Notes under the pieces: generated by a model
Told to the model about the DNA's origin: nothing
Database searches by the model: none
What the model saw: the letters and a program-made list of their open reading frames with translations, nothing else
Assembly: GCA_963831235.1 (NCBI GenBank)
Contig: CAWHPS010000072.1
Coordinates: 1-42,131, forward strand
Direction of reading: 5' to 3'
Origin: CAWHPS01 sp963831235
GTDB taxonomy: Bacteria > Fibrobacterota > OXYB2-FULL-49-7 > JAEUSG01
DNA length: 42,131 nt
Translations under genes and position numbers: made by a program
Part shown: piece after piece, positions 8,419-17,539 of the stretch
Layout of the letters: each line of letters opens with the position of its first letter
How positions within the stretch are numbered: the stretch's first letter is position 1

Positions 8419-9544
8419 TTACCCTCCCATAGTCGGTGGTCAATCCAATTATTTTAAAAACCTCTGGAACAATCTTGATCCTTTAAGTGATCGTCTTCTG
8501 CTGCCTGATTGTTCAAGGGACTATTGTAGAATTAATTTTATTACAAATGTCCGTTTCGTCCGTATCCCTTCTGGTAAAACAAAGGTTCAGCGATTCTTTC
8601 GGATAACCGCGCTTTTCTTTGCGGTCCTGCGTGAATGTTTTTGTTTCAGGCCCACTGAGGTACACGCGGGCCAGCTCCTTGCCGGAGGTTTTTCGTGCCG
8701 ATTCTTACATCGTTTATTCGGCTTCAGATATTTTCTTTATATTTTTGGCTCTGATGTCATGGAGTTCACAAATAAATCCCTATTTAAAATCATGATATCA
8801 AGAATTCTTGAAAAAAGCTCGGCAATAATAGCATGCAGTAAATATACTGCTGAATATTTAAAAGAGAACTATAATAAAATTCCACGTGTTTCAGTTGTTA
8901 ATCCTGGGGTTGAAGAGCGGTTTTTTATTAATGTGAATGAAAATAAAATTCAAGAGCTAAAATACAGATACTCAATTGCAGGAAGGGAGGTTCTTGTTAC
9001 AGTCGGTCGCCTTGTTGAACGAAAGGGGCATGACATTGTTATTAAGGCCCTCCCGGGTATTTTAAAAGATGTTCCCACAATCCATTATCTGATAGCAGGC
9101 GAAGGGCCGAATGAACTCTACTTAAAACAGCTTGCGGAAAAAACCGGAGTGTCGAACAGGATAACATTCTGCGGCAGCATACCGGAGGCTGATATCACGG
9201 CATATTACCAGGTTTCAAAGGTGTTCATAATGGTTTCACGACACCTTAAGGAACAAGGAGACATTGAAGGTTACGGAATTGTTTACATTGAAGCCAATGC
9301 CTCAGGACTTCCGGTTATTGCTGCAATGGAAGGCGGGGTTTTGGACGCTGTAACCCACAACGTGAACGCCCTTTTGATTAAGGACCCACAATCAATTGAT
9401 GAAGTTCAAAAAGCAGTTGTCACACTTTTTAAAGACAAGGCCATGTATGAAAGAATGTCAGAAGCAGCAGTCAGAAGTTCTCAGGTCAGAAAATGGGATG
9501 AGCGCCGAAAAGAATGGAACAATGCAATTAATGCAGGACATTGA
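8393..9544 (+). CDS. GT4-family glycosyltransferase
   Basis: This is a GT-B fold retaining glycosyltransferase (383 residues). The N-terminal nucleotide-free domain opens MRRLFITCDYPPIVGGQSNY, the usual glycine-rich acceptor loop. The C-terminal donor domain has VTVGRLVERKGHD (start of domain 2), LIAGEGP, and GYGIVYIEANASGLPVIA, which contains the E-x7-E-type motif that binds the nucleotide sugar. It would add a hexose to the lipid-linked polysaccharide on the cytoplasmic side. The start codon lies inside the preceding gene and its end is 6 bases before the next start. Confidence 0.92.
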   Translation: MRRLFITCDYPPIVGGQSNYFKNLWNNLDPLSDRLLLPDCSRDYCRINFITNVRFVRIPSGKTKVQRFFRITALFFAVLRECFCFRPTEVHAGQLLAGGFSCRFLHRLFGFRYFLYIFGSDVMEFTNKSLFKIMISRILEKSSAIIACSKYTAEYLKENYNKIPRVSVVNPGVEERFFINVNENKIQELKYRYSIAGREVLVTVGRLVERKGHDIVIKALPGILKDVPTIHYLIAGEGPNELYLKQLAEKTGVSNRITFCGSIPEADITAYYQVSKVFIMVSRHLKEQGDIEGYGIVYIEANASGLPVIAAMEGGVLDAVTHNVNALLIKDPQSIDEVQKAVVTLFKDKAMYERMSEAAVRSSQVRKWDERRKEWNNAINAGH

Positions 9545-9550
9545 TTTAAA

Positions 9551-11194
9551 ATGATAGGAAGACCAAATGCCAGGGGCCTGGCATATACAATTATCCCCTG
9601 TCTTGTTTTTATTTTTCTGATATTACCTAAAATCAACCAGCCAATAACAGATGATGAAATCTATGAAATTGACAATGCAGAATGCATTCTTTCGGGAAAC
9701 CATGTAAAAATCTACGTACCGCCGGTATATGATCACATTCTGGCCTTGTCAATAAGGCTTTTCGGAAGGGAATCATGGGCCTTTCGAATTCCAGGAATTC
9801 TAAGTTCTATTGCAACATTAATTATCTTAATCCAGCTGATTAGATTAAAGAGCCCGTCCGGTTTTGAATCCATTGCAGCCGGGCTTCTCCTTGCCGTGCA
9901 TCCGGCTTTTGTGCAAGCGTCCCTCCTCACCCATATAGACAACTCTATCCTTGGGACCATGATTCTCTTTTGGATATATGTTCTTTTCAGGTATTACAAA
10001 ACCCCTAAGAACTCCCTGCTTGTCGCGTCCGTAATATTGCTGGCATTGACTCTTATAATCAAATACAGCACACCGATCATGCTTTTTCCTGGGGTTTTGT
10101 TGTTCTTTTTTATTTGCAGAAGGGATAAAACAATTAACATCCTCCTAAGCCTTGTATTAGCCTTGTTGGTTTTTGCGATTATATGGTTTGCATGGTCAAA
10201 ACAACTTGATGCACCGTTTTCAGGGATTTTTTCAAGCATAATGAAACGATATCATACGAATGTAACCGGGCTGCATACTGTCGCAAAGGGAATGGCAATT
10301 AACCTGGCATCAGTACTATTATGGTTTACCCCCTTTCTTTTCCTCTCAATCATAGGTTCTACTCCCATGCTTATAAAGTCATTCCAATCAAAAGACGGCC
10401 TTGTCGTAATGTCAACTCTTTGCGCCGGATCAATATTCCTTTATCTTTTGATTTATCCGATTGGCTCAGGAACCCCAACCTATCTCATGCCAGCACTGCC
10501 GTTTTTGATAGCAGTAATTGCCGGCAATGGAACAACCACAACAACATCCTTCAATAAAAAACATGTTGTTTTACTGATAACAACCCTGGCAGGAATAATT
10601 TATTTCACCTTGCTGATAAAAGACCCGATATATTTTTACAGATATGATTTTCGTTTATTTTTGGTAAATGGGACAGGCAAAGAGGCTGTTCTTGACACTA
10701 TTTTAAAGCAGTTTATCATATATTTACTGCCAATAATAATGTTCCTCGTTGTCCTTTTTTTCCGCAAGGAAATAAAGCAATATGCAGCGCCTTATTTATT
10801 AAGTCTTTGTTTTTCATTTTGCTGTTCTTTGAGCCCTGTACAGTGTTTCTCATCGTATCAAACAAACTACAGTTATGGAGAAGAGGGCACGGATAAAGTA
10901 ATCCAATATCTCAAAGACAAAATTAAACCTGAAGATAAGGTTTTTGCTGTAAAGGATATTGAGTATCGGTTAAATAAACCTGACCGATATTCAGCAGAAT
11001 GCTGGAAAACGGACAAGGCTTTCCTTGAAATAGTTAAAAGAGATGATATCCGGTTTTTTATTGCGAGCCTGCCGACATTAAGCACGGAAACCTGGAAAAT
11101 GATTTTACACAATAACACCATCAAGGAATACCTGGCAGCTCAATTTACAAGCACACATATAGGCACCTATACTATATATGAGAAGCAATATTAA
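9551..11194 (+). CDS. GT39/ArnT-like integral membrane glycosyltransferase
   Basis: The 547-residue protein has about twelve transmembrane segments. Its N-terminal loop ITDDEIYEIDNAE holds the acidic pair that ArnT and protein mannosyltransferases place after the first helix. It also has SWAFRIPGILSSIA and LLAVHPAFVQASLLTHID, both typical of the PMT_2 family (PF13231). These enzymes use polyprenyl-phosphate sugars and act in the periplasm. The last 100 residues form a soluble tail after the final helix. It closes the polysaccharide block. Lipid A, a glycan or a protein could be the acceptor. Confidence 0.86.
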   Translation: MIGRPNARGLAYTIIPCLVFIFLILPKINQPITDDEIYEIDNAECILSGNHVKIYVPPVYDHILALSIRLFGRESWAFRIPGILSSIATLIILIQLIRLKSPSGFESIAAGLLLAVHPAFVQASLLTHIDNSILGTMILFWIYVLFRYYKTPKNSLLVASVILLALTLIIKYSTPIMLFPGVLLFFFICRRDKTINILLSLVLALLVFAIIWFAWSKQLDAPFSGIFSSIMKRYHTNVTGLHTVAKGMAINLASVLLWFTPFLFLSIIGSTPMLIKSFQSKDGLVVMSTLCAGSIFLYLLIYPIGSGTPTYLMPALPFLIAVIAGNGTTTTTSFNKKHVVLLITTLAGIIYFTLLIKDPIYFYRYDFRLFLVNGTGKEAVLDTILKQFIIYLLPIIMFLVVLFFRKEIKQYAAPYLLSLCFSFCCSLSPVQCFSSYQTNYSYGEEGTDKVIQYLKDKIKPEDKVFAVKDIEYRLNKPDRYSAECWKTDKAFLEIVKRDDIRFFIASLPTLSTETWKMILHNNTIKEYLAAQFTSTHIGTYTIYEKQY

Positions 11195-11260
11195 TATGAC
11201 GCATCGCATATTTTAGTGGGTACACACAACCAATTGTATTTAAAAACCTTAACACATGGG

Positions 11261-11404
11261 AAACCCATCCCCCCGCCCCCCTTCCCTTTTTCTTGAAGGA
11301 AAAATGGAAGGGGGAGTCAAGATTAAAACACAAAAAATCATTTTGCATTTTTCAGAACCCTTCCCTTTTTCCCTCAAGAAAAAGGGAAGGGCAGGGATGG
11401 GTTT
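11261..11404. repeat. Nested palindromic repeat element in a 325-base intergenic gap
   Basis: The gap between the GT39 gene and the next gene holds a terminal inverted repeat AAACCCATCCC (11261-11271) / GGGATGGGTTT (11394-11404). Inside it a perfect 13-bp stem CCCTTCCCTTTTT (11358-11370) pairs with 11379-11391 around an 8-base loop. An imperfect related hairpin, CTTCCCTTTTTC / GGAAAAATGGAAG, occupies about 11280-11312. No gene fits. The layout resembles a short non-autonomous palindromic repeat. The stems could also act as a bidirectional terminator, although neither is followed by a clean run of T. Confidence 0.7.
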
Positions 11405-11519
11405 GGTAATTTGATAAAAATTCTTTTTATCCAACATATTGTATATACCCATGAAAAAGTACGATGCCCCATTAATATCATTGTTCATATAAGGGGTTAA
11501 ATTTTATCTTACAATATAC

Positions 11520-13634
11520 ATGCAAAAGGATTTTGAAACCATTTACAGCAGAATTGTTGGAACAGAACCTGCAAAGTCAGGCCTTGCTGGAATAAATATT
11601 ACAAACCAGTTCCTTCCAGAACAAAAGGACCCTGCCTGTATAGGCCAAAACCTTAATGCTGCTTTTCTTATAGCCCTTTGTGGCAAAGCCCATACAAAAT
11701 TTGATGAGGCCGTGAATTATATAGAAAGTCTTGTAAAGGATCCTGTGTGGGGGGAAATAGCCGTCTTTTATCGCAATGGACTTGGTCTGATGCACGAAGA
11801 AACCGCTCTTGTTGAAAAAATGGATGTTGATTTTAACCACCAGCTTGAGATGTCAACACGCTATATTAATGGGCACAAAGAATCCCCGCTCAATACTGAA
11901 ATGCGCCGTAACTTGTGGGCGCTCTTTTTCCCGGAAGGTGTATATGCAAGCGAAAATCGGGAAGAGAAAATTAATGCAATCCGTCATAAAAGGGAAGTTG
12001 AAATAACCAAATTAAATAAATCTCCAATTGTTAATCCAGCCATGGAGATGTTATTCACTTCAAATGTTCTACTTACCTTGCCTGAGGACACATCAACAAT
12101 CGACAACCTCCCTTTTTCAGGTGATTTTATCAAAAATCTTAAAATTACCGCTACCGAGGAACAACTATACTGGTACGATCATCCAATCCAGATTGGCGTA
12201 AAGCCCGACCAGAACCAGGCTATTTGCGGGCTAAGGGGTTTAAACGAGATGATGGCTTTTGAAAAAGCCAGGGGAAATGCTGATAAAGACGCTCGCTTGA
12301 CTTGTATTTTATCAGTGTCAGTGACCCATAAAGGCCTTCATGGAATTGCAAGAAAATACCTCCAGGAGGAATTCCAAAAAATTGAACCATTGCCACACCT
12401 TGATGTGTTTGTTTTTACTGAAGTGGAGACGCATCGTCTTATTGATGAAATACTCTATCCGGCAGCGGTTAAATATCTGGATGTAATGGACATCGGCATA
12501 TTAACCGATGTTGTCGGGGTTGATGGAGAGTATGGACGCCATTATTCTTTTCTAAAGGCTATATCAGCACTTTGGAATGTGATTATGAGCAAGGGGCTTA
12601 AAGGGGTTTTCAAGATTGATTTGGATCAGGTATTTCCACAGGAAGAACTTGTTAAAGAAACAGGCTCATCAGCATTCGAACATTTTAAAACCGCTTTATG
12701 GGGTGCTGAAGGAAAAGACAGAAGCGGAGACCATATTGAACTTGGCATGATAGCAGGCGGCCTGGTAAGAAAAGAAGATATTGAGACTTCCATTTATACA
12801 TCAAATATAAAGCCCCCCCCGGAGATGAGGGGTGGTGAGGGAATCTTTTTCTACAGTCGATTACCAATGGCCCTTTCCGCTGAAGCTGAAGTATGCATGC
12901 GTTTTCCCAATGGACGAATCGACGGCAAGGGCCGCTGTATTCAACGCGTGCATGTTATCGGAGGAATGAACGGCATACTCGTAAGTTCCCTTCGGAAATT
13001 CAGGCCCTTCTCCCCTTCTTTTATCGGCAGGGCCGAGGATCAGGCATATCTGTTGTCCGTGCTGTTTAAACAGATCAAAGGCGATCTCAGATATGTTCAT
13101 AAGAGTGGTCTTATCATGCGTCAGGATATAAGTACGATATCCAAAGAAGCCCTTAACGCCGGTGAAGTAGGCCGGCAAGTGGGTGATCTTGTACGTATCC
13201 TCATGTTTACGTATTTCAGCCGCGCGCTCCCATGGCCGGTATCTGAAACAAAGGATTACCTCGAACCATTCGCAGGATGCTTTATAAGCAAAATCCCCAT
13301 AACAATAGTTTATTCAAGGATGGCGATGTCCATTGCAGAACAATTTGCGGAAGGAAGCCATGAGTCGACTGCAAAAGCCATGGCGATTCAGAGTCAGGGC
13401 GCAGGTCGATTGTCAAAGACGATTACATATCTTGTCAAGAACCCTAATCCGCTTATAGAGCGTATGGATAAGGAACGGAAGGCATGGGATTTGTATTATA
13501 ATGTAATTGATGCGATTGAAGAAAACCTCAATGCAGAGGATTTCTTTGCGCTAAAACTCCTGCGCCGGGCAGAGAATTTCTTATCCGAATGCAGAATATC
13601 GATTGGCAAAATAAGCGAGCATGGGAGTGTGTGA
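11520..13634 (+). CDS. Uncharacterised 704-residue protein, possible GT-A-like transferase
   Basis: I do not recognise this protein as a known family. It is a soluble 704-residue product with no signal peptide or membrane helix. A central region (about residues 210-520) looks like a Rossmann/GT-A fold: CILSVSVTHKGLHGIARKYL, LDVFVFTEVETHR, a possible metal-binding VFKIDLDQVFP, and PSFIGRAEDQAYLLSVLF near residue 505, where inverting transferases often carry an E-D pair. That reading is inference. It is 67 bases upstream of an LsrF-like aldolase and a zinc dehydrogenase on the same strand, so it probably shares their pathway. The preceding gap contains the palindromic element at 11261-11404. 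Confidence 0.6.
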   Translation: MQKDFETIYSRIVGTEPAKSGLAGINITNQFLPEQKDPACIGQNLNAAFLIALCGKAHTKFDEAVNYIESLVKDPVWGEIAVFYRNGLGLMHEETALVEKMDVDFNHQLEMSTRYINGHKESPLNTEMRRNLWALFFPEGVYASENREEKINAIRHKREVEITKLNKSPIVNPAMEMLFTSNVLLTLPEDTSTIDNLPFSGDFIKNLKITATEEQLYWYDHPIQIGVKPDQNQAICGLRGLNEMMAFEKARGNADKDARLTCILSVSVTHKGLHGIARKYLQEEFQKIEPLPHLDVFVFTEVETHRLIDEILYPAAVKYLDVMDIGILTDVVGVDGEYGRHYSFLKAISALWNVIMSKGLKGVFKIDLDQVFPQEELVKETGSSAFEHFKTALWGAEGKDRSGDHIELGMIAGGLVRKEDIETSIYTSNIKPPPEMRGGEGIFFYSRLPMALSAEAEVCMRFPNGRIDGKGRCIQRVHVIGGMNGILVSSLRKFRPFSPSFIGRAEDQAYLLSVLFKQIKGDLRYVHKSGLIMRQDISTISKEALNAGEVGRQVGDLVRILMFTYFSRALPWPVSETKDYLEPFAGCFISKIPITIVYSRMAMSIAEQFAEGSHESTAKAMAIQSQGAGRLSKTITYLVKNPNPLIERMDKERKAWDLYYNVIDAIEENLNAEDFFALKLLRRAENFLSECRISIGKISEHGSV

Positions 13635-13701
13635 TTCTTAAGACTGAATAACTAAACTTAATGCACCAGTAAACCGTAAACTAAAATAAGGGAGCATACA
13701 A

Positions 13702-14601
13702 ATGGCAGACCTGGATGATGTAAAAGAAACAAAGAACTATTATGCAGATATCCCCCAGAAATCCAAGGCCTTTTTTCTCAAGGGCTCCAATTCACTTGAC
13801 TGGGGCATGAAAAACAGGCTTGCCAGGATATTCAATCCGGATACAGGGCGTACCGTGATGCTGGCCATTGATCATGGTTATTTTCAAGGACCAACAACAG
13901 GCTTGGAACGAGTGGACCTTTCAATCCTTCCGCTTGTGCCAAATGCTGACACGCTTATGTTAACGCGCGGAATACTTCGTACCATCATTCCCCCGTCCAC
14001 TTCAAATTCAATCGTATTGCGGGTATCAGGCGGCACAAGCATACTAAAAGAGCTGTCAAACGAGGAAATTGCCGTTGATATTGAAGACGCAGTCCGGTTA
14101 AATGTCAGCGCCATGGCAGTTCAGGTTTTTATCGGCGGAGAATTCGAACGGCAATCCATCATCAATATGACTAAAATGGTTGATCTTGGCACAAGGTACG
14201 GCATTCCCACACTTGCCGTCACAGCAGTAGGAAAAGCCATGGTACGTGATGCCCGTTATTTAAGGCTTGCCGTAAGGATCTGCGCCGAGCTCGGAGCCCA
14301 TTATGTGAAGACTTATTATGTTGATTCAGGATTCGACACCATCTGTGCTTCCTGCCCTGTGCCTGTTGTTATGGCAGGCGGAAAAAAGATTCCGGAACTG
14401 GATGCCCTTACCATGGCTTACAATGCAATACAGGGAGGGGCCGCAGGTGTTGACATGGGCCGGAATATTTTCCAGTCAGACGCCCCTGTTGCAATGATCA
14501 AGGCTGTCCGTGCTGTGGTCCACAAAAACGAAACCCCGAAAAAAGCCTTTGATCTGTATCAGACATTTAAGAACAAGAAGTTGAAAAAGGTTAAACCATG
14601 A
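13702..14601 (+). CDS. lsrF: LsrF-like 3-hydroxy-5-phosphonooxypentane-2,4-dione thiolase / class I aldolase
   Basis: The 299-residue product follows E. coli LsrF block by block: MADLDDVK start, LDWGMKNRLARIFNPDTGRT, AIDHGYFQGPTTGLER, GGKKIPELDAL and GVDMGRNIFQSDAPVAM. K203 in YVKTYYV falls at the same position as the LsrF Schiff-base lysine. LsrF ends the degradation of phospho-AI-2 by moving an acetyl group to CoA. No lsrK, lsrR, lsrG or Lsr transporter gene is present in the window, so another DhnA-family substrate is quite possible. A GGGAG ribosome site precedes the ATG. The stop overlaps the dehydrogenase start (ATGA), giving tight coupling. Confidence 0.85.
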   Translation: MADLDDVKETKNYYADIPQKSKAFFLKGSNSLDWGMKNRLARIFNPDTGRTVMLAIDHGYFQGPTTGLERVDLSILPLVPNADTLMLTRGILRTIIPPSTSNSIVLRVSGGTSILKELSNEEIAVDIEDAVRLNVSAMAVQVFIGGEFERQSIINMTKMVDLGTRYGIPTLAVTAVGKAMVRDARYLRLAVRICAELGAHYVKTYYVDSGFDTICASCPVPVVMAGGKKIPELDALTMAYNAIQGGAAGVDMGRNIFQSDAPVAMIKAVRAVVHKNETPKKAFDLYQTFKNKKLKKVKP

Positions 14602-15620
14602 AAGTCTCCCGCTGGTATAATAACGCAGACATAAGGCTTGAAGAAATTCCAACACCAATACCTGGTCCAAAAGAGATGCTTGTCAAGGTATATGCATGCG
14701 GAATATGCGGAAGCGATATTGTTGAATGGTACAGATTGCCGCGTGCACCTCTTGTCCAGGGACATGAAATCGGGGCAAAAGTTGTTGAAACCGGAACTTC
14801 AGTTAAAAGGTTCAAGCCGGGAGATAGGGTATTTATAGCTCCCAAGGTGGCATGCCTTAAATGTGAATACTGCCGAAATGGCCATCATCCACTTTGTTCA
14901 AATGTCAAAGACCGTCTGCCAGGAGGTTTTGCCGAATATATTCTGGTTCCCGAAGCCCTTGTGGAAAATGGGACATATCTTTTACCTGATGGAATGACCT
15001 ATGAAGAAAGTACATTTATCGAGCCCCTTGCCTGTGTAATTAGGGCCCAGCGGCTGGCCGGTATTGCAAGTAACCAATCCGTATTAATCATGGGCTGTGG
15101 CATGTCGGGTCTCCTGCATGTTAAACTCGCTGCAGCAAAAGGCTGCGTAATAGCAGTGACTGATGTCAATACGGCAAGGCTTGACTTGGCAAAAAAGTCC
15201 GGGGCCAGGCTCATTCTGGACGCCAAAGACAAAGTGCCTGACCGTCTGTTCGCACAGAACAACAAGAAGGCGGATGCCGTTATTATTTGCACATCAGCCC
15301 TTCCGGCAATCGAAGATGCCTGGAAGTGCGTGGATAAAGGCGGAGTGGTTGTATTCTTTGCGGTCCCGGAACCTCAAAAGCAGGTCACAATCCCCATAAA
15401 CGACTTCTGGACAAAGGAGATACGGATACTGACATCATATTATTGCGGCCCTGATGATATTACTGCGGCAATCGAAATGCTCGCTTCAAAACGTATTTTA
15501 ATTGATGATTTAATCACCCACAGGCTTCCTTTGGAAGACACAGCAAAAGGTTTTAAACTCGTGATCGAGGGCAGGGAATCAATCAAAGTAATTATTCTGC
15601 CCAACCAATCTGATTCATGA
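14598..15620 (+). CDS. Zinc-dependent medium-chain alcohol/sorbitol-type dehydrogenase
   Basis: This 340-residue NAD(P)-dependent oxidoreductase has the catalytic zinc site C34-GICGSD, H56-E57 (GHE) and E142 (IEPLAC). The structural zinc site is C86, C89, C92 and C100 (CLKCEYCRNGHHPLC). The Rossmann loop is GCGMSG (166-171), and the acidic residue in VTDVN favours NAD over NADP. It is related to threonine and sorbitol dehydrogenases, so the substrate is likely a polyol or a secondary alcohol. Translational coupling to the LsrF-like gene suggests it makes or uses that enzyme's substrate, for example by oxidising a phosphorylated polyol to a ketone. Confidence 0.9.
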   Translation: MKVSRWYNNADIRLEEIPTPIPGPKEMLVKVYACGICGSDIVEWYRLPRAPLVQGHEIGAKVVETGTSVKRFKPGDRVFIAPKVACLKCEYCRNGHHPLCSNVKDRLPGGFAEYILVPEALVENGTYLLPDGMTYEESTFIEPLACVIRAQRLAGIASNQSVLIMGCGMSGLLHVKLAAAKGCVIAVTDVNTARLDLAKKSGARLILDAKDKVPDRLFAQNNKKADAVIICTSALPAIEDAWKCVDKGGVVVFFAVPEPQKQVTIPINDFWTKEIRILTSYYCGPDDITAAIEMLASKRILIDDLITHRLPLEDTAKGFKLVIEGRESIKVIILPNQSDS

Positions 15621-15742
15621 TAGCCTATCAATAAATAAAATAAAAAAACTCTTTGGAAAAAACTTTGACTAATAGTATCTTAATATTGATTTTAATTCGG
15701 CAATTCAGCCGTATAAACCACCAAAACAAAAGGAGTCTCTGT

Positions 15743-16792
15743 ATGAATCACCGCCTCAACCGTGCGCTGTGTGCCTGTGTTCTCTGCCTTTCAATCATGA
15801 TCCTTTCCAATTGCGGCGAGGAGGATAAAGATCCTGTCAGCCCCGAGGTTGTATCTCTTCCTGCAGGGACGCTTCTAACAGAAACAGCGACTTACACCTT
15901 GTCAGGTGACACTGTGACAATGATTTCCACTGAAACCGAATGTAATGATACTGTTCTGGTAACCACAATTGACACTTCAAAAGCAACATTCTCCGTTTCC
16001 GGAAACACCTTGATTTATAATGAGAGCAAGGATCGCGATACTCTCACACGAATGGGTACAGGGTCAGGCATTCAAGGCACATGGAGTCATTTCGAACCAG
16101 GCACCGGCGAGGTATATATGGTAGTATCCGCTACCACGGTAGAATATTGGGTTTCACCAGCTGGTATTATAAATACAGCCCGAAGCCTGGTTTCACCGTT
16201 TTTTGTCAGTTCTGGCATTACGATTGATTCATCTTCTGCCACGGCGATCAAATTTACAAATACAACTTCACATGAGATAGTAACTCTGTCACTCAATGTT
16301 TATGCGCAATGCGTCTGGTCCAGCAGTGATACCGCACATAAAACACTGATCGCTACCATTTTCAACATCTCGAACTGCGACCCGCAGGTGCCGGATTGGT
16401 TTGAAGCATTCGTTTCAGGTGGTAGTGCTCAACCTGCCTACGACGCTGCACTTATCGGCACATGGATTCAGTGTGATACGAACGGAGTAGTTTGGACACA
16501 GAATACAGATACCGTGAAAATAACAAGCACTGAATTTACCTCCTATGTAGTTAATACCGGAACAATAGACAGTGTTTCCTTTCCTCCGGCGATCAAAAAC
16601 CCATTAATAACCTATGGGTTTATTGGCGTTGGTGGTAACATAGGATATACGATGTCGTATCAAAATATAAAGGCTTATATATACGATTATACTATCATAG
16701 GAGATTTGTTACTTCTTACGATGGAAGCAACCGTTAATTATACCCCGGTTACCAAAGCCACAGCGTTTCTTGTTTACAAGAAAAAGGTATAA
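15743..16792 (+). CDS. Secreted lipoprotein, unknown function
   Basis: I start this gene at the ATG at 15743 because AGGAG lies 8 bases upstream and the product then opens with a signal peptide, MNHRLNRALCACVLCLSIM, ending in the lipobox LSNC. A longer frame reaching back to 15653 would bury the signal. The mature 320-residue part is rich in Thr, Ser and Asp and contains two repeated segments (GTGSGIQGTWSHFEPGTGEV and ALIGTWIQCDTNGVVW). This suggests two lipocalin-like beta domains of the kind seen in FCB-group lipoproteins that carry a GTW motif. It stands alone, 122 bases after the dehydrogenase, and is followed by a good terminator. Confidence 0.75.
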   Translation: MNHRLNRALCACVLCLSIMILSNCGEEDKDPVSPEVVSLPAGTLLTETATYTLSGDTVTMISTETECNDTVLVTTIDTSKATFSVSGNTLIYNESKDRDTLTRMGTGSGIQGTWSHFEPGTGEVYMVVSATTVEYWVSPAGIINTARSLVSPFFVSSGITIDSSSATAIKFTNTTSHEIVTLSLNVYAQCVWSSSDTAHKTLIATIFNISNCDPQVPDWFEAFVSGGSAQPAYDAALIGTWIQCDTNGVVWTQNTDTVKITSTEFTSYVVNTGTIDSVSFPPAIKNPLITYGFIGVGGNIGYTMSYQNIKAYIYDYTIIGDLLLLTMEATVNYTPVTKATAFLVYKKKV

Positions 16793-16848
16793 TCATAGGC
16801 TGTTGAATCCAGCGCTTAAAATTCAGCGCTAATTTCAAGTAGTTGACC

Positions 16849-16888
16849 GGCGTGCAAGGGTATCTTCGCTTGCACGCCGTTATTTTTT
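16849..16888 (+). terminator. Rho-independent terminator after the lipoprotein gene
   Basis: A perfect 10-bp stem GGCGTGCAAG (16849-16858) / CTTGCACGCC (16869-16878) with a 10-base loop is followed by GTTATTTTTT. It ends transcription from the lipoprotein gene 56 bases upstream. A smaller hairpin, AGCGCttaaaattcaGCGCT, precedes it at 16811-16830. The remaining gap to the MerR promoter at 17048 holds no convincing gene. Confidence 0.8.
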
Positions 16889-17047
16889 AAATTTGATTTT
16901 TCTGGTATAACCAGATTCTCGATTTCCGCTATGATGACTTTTTTCTGTTGCCATTTGGCGCTCTTCTTTTTCCCTATCAAAACCATTCTAATCATCCCCA
17001 TCTAAAAACAGCCCATTCCAAGTTCCGAACACATTAATAAATAAAAC

Positions 17048-17079
17048 TTGACTCTATACTATAGTATAGGCAGTATATT
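17048..17079 (+). promoter_or_regulatory. MerR-type promoter/operator with over-long spacer
   Basis: A -35 box TTGACT (17048-17053) is followed by a perfect 16-bp palindrome CTATACTATAGTATAG (17054-17069) and a -10 box TATATT (17074-17079). The spacer is 19-20 bases, longer than the usual 17. This is the hallmark of promoters activated by MerR-family proteins, which bind the palindrome and untwist the DNA so that polymerase can reach both boxes. It lies 38 bases before the ATG of the MerR gene, so the regulator most likely controls its own operon. Confidence 0.85.
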
Positions 17080-17116
17080 ATATCCATTATTTCCTAAGAT
17101 AAGGGAACGTTCATTA

Positions 17117-17539
17117 ATGGACTTCATTACAACAAGCCAATTGGCAAAACAAGCCGGCGTTAACATCCAAACAATCTATTTTTACGAACGACAGAGAATG
17201 ATTCCACCTCCTATCAGGAGCAAGAATGGACACAGACGATATACGCCTGAGACCGTAATTCATTTGCGCTTCATAAGACAAGCACAGGTCTATGGCTTTT
17301 CTTTAAAGGAAATTGTGGAATTACAAAGATGCCTTTTTGGCGCAAATAAAAACTGCATGAAAGGCAAGCATAAAATCCAGGATAAGATAACGGAAATATC
17401 AAACAAAATTAATACATATAGAAAACACATTCACCGATTAAATCAAATCCTCATGCAATGTAAAAAAAACCGCAGTCATAAACAATGCCATTTATTTGAT
17501 TTATTGGTAAAGGATTCCGAACATCGGGATCAGAAATGA
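17117..17539 (+). CDS. MerR-family metal-responsive regulator with mercury-type cysteine triad
   Basis: I start at ATG 17117 (140 residues), because an earlier in-frame start would overlap the promoter. Residues 1-70 form the winged helix: TTSQLAKQAGVNIQTIYFYE, then RSKNGHRRYTPETVIHLRFI. The C-terminal dimerisation helix and metal loop carry C80, C115 and C124. The spacing (35 and 9 residues) equals that of C82, C117 and C126, the Hg(II) ligands of Tn21/Tn501 MerR. Extra His and Cys residues (C72, H121, H125) may widen the choice to lead, zinc or cadmium. No mer transport or reductase gene is adjacent. The stop overlaps the receiver-domain gene by 4 bases. Confidence 0.85.
   Translation: MDFITTSQLAKQAGVNIQTIYFYERQRMIPPPIRSKNGHRRYTPETVIHLRFIRQAQVYGFSLKEIVELQRCLFGANKNCMKGKHKIQDKITEISNKINTYRKHIHRLNQILMQCKKNRSHKQCHLFDLLVKDSEHRDQK

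Noticed and set aside
16816..17001. A 61-codon minus-strand frame (MGMIRMVLIGKKKSAKW...) between the lipoprotein and MerR genes.
   Set aside because: It runs through the strong terminator stem at 16849-16878, has no ribosome site, and its composition is that of intergenic DNA.
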